Shown here: positions 22,553-28,997 of the stretch, piece after piece
Position numbering within the stretch: position 1 is the first letter of the stretch
Layout: every line of letters begins with the position of its first letter
Source of the DNA: Bartonella apihabitans
Lineage (GTDB): Bacteria > Pseudomonadota > Alphaproteobacteria > Rhizobiales > Rhizobiaceae
Assembly: GCF_030758755.1 (NCBI RefSeq)
Contig: NZ_CP132386.1
Location: 1-31,560, forward strand
DNA length: 31,560 nt
Direction of reading: 5' to 3'
Position numbers and translations under genes: made by a program
Notes under the pieces: generated by a model
Databases searched by the model: none
Told to the model about the DNA's origin: nothing
Seen by the model: only the letters and a program-made list of their open reading frames with translations

Positions 22553-22581
22553 TTGACATTATAAATGAGTGCATTTATATT
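22553..22581 (+). promoter_or_regulatory. Promoter with palindromic operator, copy C (ssb)
   Basis: TTGACA (22553-22558), 17-base spacer, TATATT (22576-22581). The palindrome TATAAATGAGTGCATTTATA spans 22560-22579 with perfect 8 bp arms. The ssb start is 31 bases beyond the -10, preceded by CGAGGTCTAAA. Confidence 0.82.
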
Positions 22582-22612
22582 ATTACTGTAAAACAAAACA
22601 ACGAGGTCTAAA

Positions 22613-22972
22613 ATGTCTAATTCACTAAACAAAGTAATGTTAATTGGTTTTCTTAGCACCGACCCAGAACAAAAATCGGCCGCAAATGGTGATAGTTTTG
22701 CGACGGTAAGACTGGCAACATCGGACACATGGAAAGACGCAAACACCGGCGAAAAGCACGAAAGAACAGAGTGGCACAACATTGTGATTTTTAACGAAAA
22801 CATCGCCGATTTTGCGATCGAATATCTTAAAAAAGGCGCAAAAGTTTATATAGAAGGCAAACTTCAAACCCGCAAATGGCAAGATCAGAATGGTAATGAT
22901 CGGTATTCGACAGAGATTGTCATCGGGCGCTTTGATGGTGACTTAATAGCACTGACAGCGGCAAAAGAATAA
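22613..22972 (+). CDS. ssb: Single-stranded DNA-binding protein, short form
   Basis: An OB-fold SSB that would coat incoming or replicating single strands. The 119 residues cover the fold: LNKVMLIGFLSTDPEQK, FATVRLATSDTWKD, ERTEWHNIVIFNENIADFAI, KGAKVYIEGKLQTRKWQD and YSTEIVIGRFDGDL. It ends in ALTAAKE right after the OB fold, without the flexible tail and acidic DDDIPF-like tip that normally recruits partner proteins. The gene has its own operator-bearing promoter and a terminator made partly from the opposing RHH gene. Confidence 0.93.
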   Translation: MSNSLNKVMLIGFLSTDPEQKSAANGDSFATVRLATSDTWKDANTGEKHERTEWHNIVIFNENIADFAIEYLKKGAKVYIEGKLQTRKWQDQNGNDRYSTEIVIGRFDGDLIALTAAKE

Positions 22973-23177
22973 AAAAGATCAGGTTCAAAATAAAGAGACT
23001 GCGGAAGTTATGTTTCGCGGTCTTTTTTTCGATGCGGTCAAGTTTTTCATTGACAGCTTCGCGAATGAACTTCGAACGTTGGTGTTGACCAACAACGCTA
23101 TTGAGCCGCTCCAGCTCGTCTTTCAACAAATAAATGTTTATCCCGACAATCGGGACTTTAAAAGCTTTTCTACCCAT
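22920..23177 (-). CDS. RHH regulator, right copy, with altered C-terminus
   Basis: The first 52 or so residues are identical to the left copy (MGRKAFKVPIVGINIYLLKD onward to DRIEKK). The tract that is A8 there is seven bases here (T7 on the plus strand at 23023-23029). This shifts the frame and replaces KKDRET with a 30-odd residue hydrophobic tail ending over the ssb 3' end. The RHH fold itself should be intact. It may be a decayed copy, a sequencing slip, or a membrane-tethered variant; the first two are more likely. Divergent from the right exported-protein gene. Confidence 0.65.
   Translation of the reverse strand: MGRKAFKVPIVGINIYLLKDELERLNSVVGQHQRSKFIREAVNEKLDRIEKKTAKHNFRSLFILNLIFFILLPLSVLLSHHQSAR
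22992..23029 (+). terminator. Terminator of ssb
   Basis: AAAGAGACTGCG (22992-23003) pairs with CGCGGTCTTTTT (23016-23027) over 12 positions, with two G-T wobbles, and ends in T7. The right half belongs to the inverted repeat and is antisense to the RHH coding sequence, so one sequence serves both roles. Confidence 0.7.
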
Positions 23178-23230
23178 GTTCCCAGCAATAAACGATAATG
23201 AAAAAAATCAATAAAAATGCAATTATTTAT

Positions 23231-23259
23231 TTGACATTATAAATGCACTCATTTATAAA
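23231..23259 (+). promoter_or_regulatory. Promoter with palindromic operator, copy D
   Basis: TTGACA (23231-23236), 17-base spacer, TATAAA (23254-23259). The palindrome TATAAATGCACTCATTTATA spans 23238-23257. It drives the right exported-protein gene and stands about 60 bp from the divergent RHH start. Confidence 0.8.
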
Positions 23260-23296
23260 GGTATTGTAAGTTAAAACAAACCAACGAGGTCTAAAA

Positions 23297-23584
23297 ATGA
23301 AAAGCATTCTTTCTTCTATTATTCTTTCTACAGCTCTTGCCACAGTGGGTTTTGCAGCGTCGGCCGCCAATTACAATCATCAACACGTCTCGAACGTTTC
23401 GGCCAAAGCTACCACAAATAGCAGCCATTGCGACGCGGAGGCAAACAAACACCGTCGTACGTCGCTTTTCCCGAACGTTAAGACAACGGCAAAGCTCGAC
23501 ACGATTACCTGCCGCTCTGATACCGGCTATGCGCATGATTATGATTTTGGCGGCAAAGATCTAACGAAAGGAGAGGGGCAGTAA
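23297..23584 (+). CDS. Small exported protein of unknown function, right copy
   Basis: A 95-residue twin of the protein at 1861-2148, differing at H28, E93 and G94. The signal peptide and both cysteines (C45, C72) are kept. The ribosome binding site is CGAGGTCTAAAA. Purity of the reading frame in both copies suggests the protein is under selection or was duplicated very recently. Two terminators follow it. Confidence 0.85.
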   Translation: MKSILSSIILSTALATVGFAASAANYNHQHVSNVSAKATTNSSHCDAEANKHRRTSLFPNVKTTAKLDTITCRSDTGYAHDYDFGGKDLTKGEGQ

Positions 23585-23601
23585 TATCGCCGCTAAAAAA
23601 G

Positions 23602-23645
23602 GCCGCTAGGTATTGTTTTTGGCCGTCTCTAAAAAGCCTAGCGGC
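23602..23645 (+). terminator. Hairpin terminator after the right exported-protein gene
   Basis: GCCGCTAGG (23602-23610) pairs with CCTAGCGGC (23637-23645) and is followed by TTTCCTCTTTCTCTTTTT. It is the right-hand copy of the hairpin at 1801-1844. Confidence 0.6.
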
Positions 23646-23677
23646 TTTCCTCTTTCTCTTTTTGTCTCGATATGAAA

Positions 23678-23709
23678 AAAGCTAGCAAGTCTTCTCTCTT
23701 GCTAGCTTT
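23678..23709 (+). terminator. Strong intrinsic terminator
   Basis: AAAGCTAGCAAG (23678-23689) and CTTGCTAGCTTT (23698-23709) form a perfect 12 bp stem with an 8-base loop, followed by ATTATTT. It lies just outside the right inverted repeat and may isolate the porin region from upstream transcription. Confidence 0.75.
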
Positions 23710-23796
23710 ATTATTTAACTTTGCCGAGGTCTAATTCAACGAAGTTACTGTCATAATAATAAAAAAAATTCAATTTGCAAGTTAAAAAAACAAAAA

Positions 23797-23819
23797 AACC
23801 GGTAGCAAAACCACCGGTT
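23797..23819 (-). terminator. Terminator of the porin gene
   Basis: AACCGGT and ACCGGTT pair perfectly (7 bp). On the minus strand they are followed by seven T residues. It lies 25 bases after the porin stop. Confidence 0.75.
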
Positions 23820-23843
23820 CTTATTTTTCAATTCATTCAAGAA

Positions 23844-25148
23844 TTAGAACGAACGTTGGATACGAACCATACCTTGGAAAGCATCCTGACCTTTCATCGA
23901 GTCAACGAGCTTTTCAGTGTTGGCCGCGTTGCGGATGCTATAGTCATTTTCCCAAGAAATATAGGTCAATTCAGGAGTAATGACGAGACCAGGTACCAAT
24001 TCATACTTTACGTTAACAGATGCAGCGAATGTGTCTGTATCGTCGTAAGCAACCTGCGCATTGAAGCTGGCCTTCTTGTTGAATTTGAAAGTTGTACCAC
24101 CCCAAACAGCCCAATCGCCGCCCCAATCGCCGTAGATCGAGTTGACTTGGCGATAAACACCATTCTTGAAGCCAAGAGCACCGGCGGAATTGGTGTAACG
24201 ACGCGTACGATATGTATCATCTTCCATGTACGTATCGTCGGCAGATTTATATCCACCCATGACCCAAACGCTCCACTGATCGGTAACGTTCAAATCCAAA
24301 CGAGCTTTGGCAGCCCATTCCTCATAATAGGCGTCATATGCGCCAACAACCGAAACACCACCCCAGCCTTGGACGTATTTCAAACCACCAACAACATTCG
24401 GTGTGTAATCGTCAATTTTGCCACTAAGATCATGACGTTTTCCGACAATTTCACCGTTTGCATCACGGTAATATCTGTTACCATAGCCATATGAATGACC
24501 CCATTCATCTTTGGCATTATTGCCGTCTATGTCGTCATTGCCTTGTTCAACACCTAAGATAGCGGAGAAACCGTTTCCTGCATTGAATGTGTAGCTAATA
24601 ACATTAGTACGTGTGTAGGCCATTGGACTCAAGATGTCATCATTAATGACATTACCATAATAACCTGTCCAATGGTTGAAGATGGATTCATCAAGACCAA
24701 CACGAATACCGCCAAGTTCGATGAAAGCAAAACGGAGCTGGCCGGAAGCGCTATCGCCCTTGTGGTCCCATTCTGCACCTTCATCCCACTGCGAACGCAA
24801 TTCAACGAATGTACGCAATGTGCCGAGTTCTGTTTCAGAAGCAGTATGGAAACGGAGTGTTGCACGTGTACGCCAAGCGTAAGTATCACGATCGATGTTT
24901 CCGCGCTGACGGGCATAAACATTGTCACCACCATTGATGTCTGCGCGAACATAGCCGGAAATGCGCATGCAAGTTTCAGTTCCAGGAATATAGAAATATC
25001 CTTCACCGTATGCGTCGCAAACGCGTACGTATTCAACGGGTTCCGGCTCTGCAACGACAACGTCGGCAGCACGAGCAGCAGAAATGGTCAGAAGCGCCGC
25101 CGCAGTTGATAACAACACTTGCGTAGCGCGATTTTTATTATTGGTCAT
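23844..25148 (-). CDS. Omp2b-type outer-membrane porin
   Basis: A general diffusion porin of the alphaproteobacterial Porin_2 family (Brucella Omp2a/Omp2b, Bartonella porins), expected as an outer-membrane trimer. The 434 residues start with a signal peptide ending in ARAAD (about residue 28). The family block follows: YVRVCDAYGEGYFYIPGTET, then CMRISGYVRADI, two cysteines included. After that come many alternating beta strands and a C-terminal phenylalanine (MVRIQRSF), as outer-membrane proteins require. GCGAGGTTCTAATG gives a good ribosome binding site. By eye its codon choice is more balanced than that of the transfer genes, closer to a highly expressed chromosomal gene. A porin is unusual plasmid cargo. 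Confidence 0.93.
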   Translation of the reverse strand: MTNNKNRATQVLLSTAAALLTISAARAADVVVAEPEPVEYVRVCDAYGEGYFYIPGTETCMRISGYVRADINGGDNVYARQRGNIDRDTYAWRTRATLRFHTASETELGTLRTFVELRSQWDEGAEWDHKGDSASGQLRFAFIELGGIRVGLDESIFNHWTGYYGNVINDDILSPMAYTRTNVISYTFNAGNGFSAILGVEQGNDDIDGNNAKDEWGHSYGYGNRYYRDANGEIVGKRHDLSGKIDDYTPNVVGGLKYVQGWGGVSVVGAYDAYYEEWAAKARLDLNVTDQWSVWVMGGYKSADDTYMEDDTYRTRRYTNSAGALGFKNGVYRQVNSIYGDWGGDWAVWGGTTFKFNKKASFNAQVAYDDTDTFAASVNVKYELVPGLVITPELTYISWENDYSIRNAANTEKLVDSMKGQDAFQGMVRIQRSF

Positions 25149-25269
25149 TAGAACCTCGCATTTTAGTTAAAACAAAACAAAGTACGGTGGAACAATAATT
25201 GACACACCATATGCAAACAACAATAAAAACCAGCTCAAAAAGGCTTTTTTGCAAAGTGTAACGATTATG

Positions 25270-25593
25270 TCACAATCTGGAAAAAAACGGTTTAATCAAA
25301 AAAATTGAGGGTTGATCTGTACGCACTAAATTAAACCAATCATTTTTATCTATACAGATCACAAAACGGGTGTTTTGTTTTTGATATATTTTCCCACACA
25401 CAACAGAATAACCACGTAAATTTTTGCAAAAACAAATATGAGTTGGTGCATTATTACTATCGCACACTATTGGCACGACGGAAAATGTCTTTTGCTTACC
25501 AGATTTGTCGAAAAAAACTCCGTGGCCTTCCGCGCCAATAATTGGTACGGAAAAAAAACGTATATAGTCAACAAATGGTGCGGTATTAGCCAT
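25270..25593 (-). CDS. Hypothetical protein downstream of repC
   Basis: This 107-residue protein begins MANTAPFVDYIRFFSVPIIG. It has four cysteines in the middle (IVCDSN, HICFCKN, SVVCGK), mixed beta-looking segments and no signal peptide. Its start overlaps the repC stop by 8 bases, which indicates coupled translation. I recognise no family. A role in replication control or copy number is possible from position only. Confidence 0.55.
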   Translation of the reverse strand: MANTAPFVDYIRFFSVPIIGAEGHGVFFDKSGKQKTFSVVPIVCDSNNAPTHICFCKNLRGYSVVCGKIYQKQNTRFVICIDKNDWFNLVRTDQPSIFLIKPFFSRL

Positions 25594-26776
25594 TTGCCGC
25601 TCGTAAAGCTGAAACGGAACCCAAAAGATTTAGACGCCCTTCAACGAAACGCCGCGTTAATGCGCGAAAATAACCGCCGCCACTCGTAACCTTTCCCAAA
25701 GAATATTTTTCGTACGTCACCGCTAATGCAACGGCTGTTTGTCGCAATCCCATTGTTTTTTCAGCATTTTCTAAAGCATCGATCGAACAGCCGATTAATT
25801 TTGCAACCAATGAACGTTTGTCAACAAGGGTATCGACCGTAGTGATCGGTTGATTTAGCAAAAACTGGGTTTGGGGGAATGCGCGCGACAACGTGTATCC
25901 GCTTAAACGGTCAAGTTGGTTATCGGCCAAAGGTTTATAGAACTGAATTTTTTCAGCTTCATTTTCGAGAGCATTTTGCGACAGTTGTCTGTGTGTTGTC
26001 GTTTTTTGTTTTTCTGCTGCGTTTACTATACGAATGTTTTCAGGATTTGTATTATGTTTGTGTATGTCGTTTTCGACATACACGTTTGTCATATTATCGC
26101 GTCTTTTAACATGAAAAACACAATAAAGAGCAAAGCGAAACAAGCGTAATAATCGCGATAATCGTGATAAATTAGCCGTGCGAACATCTGCGACAATCAA
26201 TTGTCTAAGACGCGCAGAAAAGTGAGCGGATATTTTGACGTCTGGCTCGTCAATCGCAAAACGAAGCTGATTGCGTAGTCCGGCTAACTCTCGTGTCATC
26301 GCCCGCGCTTTTTGAAAATGTTCGCGCGCAGTAATGACTATATTCTTTAATTCACAAAAACGCGCGATTAATATACGTAGGTCGATACCGCATCCACCGG
26401 CAGCCTCACGACCATTAAAACGCCGAAAATTCGCGGAATCACGAAAAACGACTAGTCCAAGGTCATAAAGCCGCGAAAGAAGGCGGCTAACACGTCCATC
26501 AGACCGACCAATTTCAAAGGCGAGTTGTGCGTTCGTTTTAAACACAATCGGTCGGCCGCCAAAGTCGAAACAACTCGCGTCGCAAGTGTTAATTAACGCA
26601 ATCAAGAGCGATTGTTCAGTCGAATTAATAATACCGGCGGCGGGCAACTGGTGGACGAGCGCTATTAATTGACCGCGCGAAACGTTACCAACTTCACAGC
26701 CATCGGCCATTTGCAGATAGCGAAGACGTTGTTCATTCATTTTTCGCGCACGGTATCCTTTTGCTTTTATCATCAT
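25586..26776 (-). CDS. repC: RepC-type replication initiator
   Basis: RepC initiates replication of repABC plasmids of Rhizobiales, binding an origin that usually lies inside its own gene. From ATG 26776 (GAAGGA about 6 bases upstream) the product has 396 aa, the usual length. The N-terminal winged-helix region shows LQMADGCEVGNVSRGQLIAL, INSTEQSLLIALINTC, FDFGGRPIVFKTNAQLAFEI and LVVFRDSANFRRFNGR. The C-terminal end keeps the family's SGGGYFRALTRRFVEGRLNL. There is no repA or repB; partition is supplied by the separate parA system. An upstream extension to 26854 is in frame but would overlap the predicted antisense RNA promoter. Confidence 0.92.
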   Translation of the reverse strand: MMIKAKGYRARKMNEQRLRYLQMADGCEVGNVSRGQLIALVHQLPAAGIINSTEQSLLIALINTCDASCFDFGGRPIVFKTNAQLAFEIGRSDGRVSRLLSRLYDLGLVVFRDSANFRRFNGREAAGGCGIDLRILIARFCELKNIVITAREHFQKARAMTRELAGLRNQLRFAIDEPDVKISAHFSARLRQLIVADVRTANLSRLSRLLRLFRFALYCVFHVKRRDNMTNVYVENDIHKHNTNPENIRIVNAAEKQKTTTHRQLSQNALENEAEKIQFYKPLADNQLDRLSGYTLSRAFPQTQFLLNQPITTVDTLVDKRSLVAKLIGCSIDALENAEKTMGLRQTAVALAVTYEKYSLGKVTSGGGYFRALTRRFVEGRLNLLGSVSALRAANG

Positions 26777-26829
26777 TTTTTCCTTCAAAAAAAGACAACA
26801 AAAATCCGTTCGCAAAAATGCGTTTTCAG

Positions 26830-26921
26830 TTGACAACAATTTCGGGATTTGCAATAAAGGATATGAGCTAAATATCTATTTTTTTGCAAAACCCGTCGGC
26901 ATAAGTTCGAACGGGTTTTTG
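26830..26921 (+). ncRNA. Candidate antisense RNA in the repC leader (incompatibility RNA-like)
   Basis: On the strand opposite repC there is TTGACA (26830-26835) and, 17-18 bases on, AATAAA/ATAAAG (26853-26859). A hairpin AAAACCCGT/ACGGGTTTT (26888-26896 and 26911-26919) follows, ending in a T run. A transcript from about 26866 to 26921 would be some 55 bases. repABC plasmids encode a counter-transcribed RNA of this size, with such a terminator, just upstream of repC, and it represses repC. The layout is seen; the function is inferred from that family. Confidence 0.6.
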
Positions 26922-26959
26922 TTTATCTACATGTGTTTAAGACCTCGGCTTGATCATTA

Positions 26960-26987
26960 ATAATATGATTCACTAGACCATATTATA
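26960..26987 (-). promoter_or_regulatory. Probable repC promoter with overlapping inverted repeat
   Basis: On the minus strand TATAAT (26987-26982) is a perfect -10 box, with a weak AT-rich -35 region upstream. An inverted repeat TAATATG ... CATATTA overlaps and follows it and could be an operator. A transcript from here would carry a leader of about 200 bases containing the antisense RNA target. Confidence 0.45.
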
Positions 26988-27069
26988 TTTTTTGTCATTT
27001 TTAAAATAAAAAATCGAAAGAAATGTAAACGACGTTACGATATTTATGATTCGCGCATTAAAAAGGCCG

Positions 27070-28055
27070 TTAATTCCGCGCCTTAAAAGAAAAAATAGAT
27101 TGCAACCGTCGCCGAAAATATTCGGCATCCGCCATTAAATCATCATTGTGATCGTTTTTTATCGGCGCGATCGCGTGAATGATTAAATCCTTTTCAAGGC
27201 GCGATGTAAGCGCGTTTAACGCTCCGGTACCTGCATGATCATTGTCAAATGCAACCCATAATCGCCGCACGGTAGGGGGCGGGGTAAAGATAGCAAGATT
27301 TCCGGCCGTAAGACAAGCGGCTGCGTTCATAACCGGAATAGCGTCCAAGACAGACATGATCGTCTCAACACCTTCACCAACAATGAGATCAGAAAAATCC
27401 GCCGCCGCTGACGGTGAGAAAAAACGTACCGCGCCGCCGCGCAAACTACCAGCAACGCGTTTGTTTGTGTCAAATGCAGCTTTTTGATCGCCACGCAGGG
27501 ATAGAAACGTTTTTGCAACGCCAATAATTTTAGCTTCCACGTCCGTGATCGGCGCAAGCAATGCCGGTAATTTGCGAAGGTGCCCGGCGATGCGCACGAA
27601 TGTGCGTGGACTATAGCGCAAAGGGTTGGGTACGAGATCAATACTGCGGCGGGCGAGGTAGAGGCGGGCAGGGCTGTTATTGACAGATCGAGCGTTAATC
27701 CACAGGCGTTTCCAACCGTCGCTAGACGAAGGGGTGGTGCTGGCAGAGAAGGTACTGGCGTAGAAGGTGCCGGCATATAATGTCCGAGACAGTTAAAAAG
27801 ATCACAAAGTCGTCGCGAACCGCACCGATCGGCCAAAATATCTATTAAATTACCATGTTCACCAGTGGCATAATCAAACCATTTGCCAGTTTTTACTCCG
27901 GTCAGATGAACGGCCATTGAGGAACCGGCAATGCCGGTTTTGTCACCACACAGCCAATAATTACCCTCGCGCCGTCCACCCTGTAAAAATCGCTCGCAAA
28001 ACACGAGCGGATTATTATTAACCGTGTGTAACAAATATTGTAAGTCGTATCGCAT
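27070..28055 (-). pseudogene. Toprim/primase-like gene with an internal frameshift
   Basis: The 5' frame (from 28055) encodes MRYDLQYLLHTVNNNPLVFC, then a zinc-finger-like region YWLCGDKTGI, and HGNLIDILADRCG, as in rhizobial plasmid toprim proteins. Near the G4 tract at 27731-27734 (CCCC on the coding strand) the sensible frame changes. The other frame continues as SSDGWKRLWINARSVNNSPA, FVRIAGHLRKLPALLAPITD, LIVGEGVETIMSV (toprim glutamate) and LWVAFDNDHAG (toprim DxD) to 27070. One extra C in the tract would fuse the two into about 328 aa. Toprim proteins of this kind prime or assist plasmid DNA synthesis. As written no complete protein is made. Confidence 0.82.
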
Positions 28056-28141
28056 TTTTTATACTTTTCAGTTGAAATTTTATTGACTTTTTCAGAAGGA
28101 TATGACGCAAAATATGATTTTTCAACATGGGAAGTACCGTA

Positions 28142-28438
28142 ATGAGACAGTGCCGGATAAATAATTACCTTGATCGCAATGATATTTTGGAAAAGATCGA
28201 GATCGGCCAAAAAAAAATAGAGTCAAAGCAAGGACTTGCGCTGCGGCGGCTATTGACGAGACGTCTAAAAAAAGGAAAAACAATAGAAACGCATTTGCAT
28301 TTGCTCGAGATCGCATTAGCAATTTCCAGCGAAAAAAATTTATTTTTAATACGACAGTCGGCAGAAAACGGAAAAAAACAACTGGGTTATCATGACGAAA
28401 ATGAAGAAAAAACTGGAGCAGACTGCAAAAACAAATAA
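28142..28438 (+). CDS. Small basic hypothetical protein before the XRE gene
   Basis: This roughly 98-residue protein begins MRQCRINNYLDRNDILEKIE. It is strongly basic and helical (ALRRLLTRRLKKGK) with no membrane segment. GGGAAG stands about 9 bases before the ATG at 28142; a start five codons earlier is possible. It overlaps the XRE gene by 47 bases in another frame. The small-gene/XRE pairing recalls toxin-antitoxin or phage-repressor operons, but I recognise no family. Confidence 0.45.
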   Translation: MRQCRINNYLDRNDILEKIEIGQKKIESKQGLALRRLLTRRLKKGKTIETHLHLLEIALAISSEKNLFLIRQSAENGKKQLGYHDENEEKTGADCKNK

Positions 28439-28844
28439 AAAAATAAGTAAAAACAATCATCATGTTGGTCGTCGTGCCGCGCCGACAACAGAATTTTCAA
28501 TAAAATTAGGGGAATTACTAAAAAAAGCGCGAGAGCGGAAGCAGTTGCGACAAGCGGATGTTGCAAAAGCTCTCGGCCTCGCAATAGCAGTCTACGGACG
28601 ATATGAAAGGGGAGAAGCGACACTTACCGTGGCGCGGCTGCTAGAGATATGTAAAATAACGGGTATTTCGCCTTTCGATATAATATTTGACCTAGACCCA
28701 ACTGTCCTGAATGACAATGTCGAAACAGCAAATAATATTCATGTTATTCAAAACCGCATCAACAACATGACGGCCGAACAGCTAAAAGTACTGCTTTCCT
28801 TAACCGTAGCGTTCGATCGTAGTGATAACGAAACGCAAAAATAA
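28392..28844 (+). CDS. XRE-family transcriptional regulator
   Basis: A DNA-binding regulator of the Cro/CI (HTH_3) type with 150 aa. A lysine-rich N-terminal arm (1-33) precedes the five-helix domain at about 36-98: FSIKLGELLKKARERKQLRQ, ADVAKALGLAIAVYGRYERG, then LTVARLLEICKITGISPFDI. A C-terminal helical part (about 115-145) may dimerise. No peptidase domain, so it is not a LexA-like cleavable repressor. Targets are not evident; the adhesin gene follows 150 bases downstream. Confidence 0.85.
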   Translation: MTKMKKKLEQTAKTNKKISKNNHHVGRRAAPTTEFSIKLGELLKKARERKQLRQADVAKALGLAIAVYGRYERGEATLTVARLLEICKITGISPFDIIFDLDPTVLNDNVETANNIHVIQNRINNMTAEQLKVLLSLTVAFDRSDNETQK

Positions 28845-28934
28845 TAAAAAATAATATTTTTTTGAAATATTTATTAATAATAATAGCTTGTTGTTTACTT
28901 TTTTTATGACATTCGTTAAAAATCGGTTTGTGGT

Positions 28935-28970
28935 AACGAGGCCGTTAACTGCAACGCCGACGGCCTCGTT
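28935..28970 (+). terminator. Perfect 11 bp hairpin between the XRE and adhesin genes
   Basis: AACGAGGCCGT (28935-28945) and ACGGCCTCGTT (28960-28970) pair perfectly around a 14-base loop. Only a short T run (CGTTTTCG) follows, so it may be a terminator for the XRE operon or a leader structure of the adhesin mRNA, whose start lies 28 bases on. Confidence 0.5.
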
Positions 28971-28997
28971 TTCGCCACTTTTGACAAATCGAGAAAT

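Larger units (their letters stand above)
22999..23677 (+). repeat. Right copy of the long inverted repeat
   Basis: Inverted partner of 1768-2449, about 20.5 kb away. It carries the RHH gene, operator promoter, exported-protein gene and terminator in mirror order. Similarity starts at CTGCGGAAG and ends at CTCGATATGAAA. Downstream of it the sequences diverge: a second terminator here, the DUF5131 gene there. Confidence 0.9.

Noticed and set aside
1768..23677. Compound transposon or insertion sequences for the long inverted repeats
   Set aside because: No transposase gene, no short terminal inverted repeats and no visible target duplication at the repeat borders.
23775..24494. 239-residue plus-strand frame opposite the porin
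   Set aside because: It begins in the porin terminator region and has no ribosome binding site; the porin frame is unambiguous.
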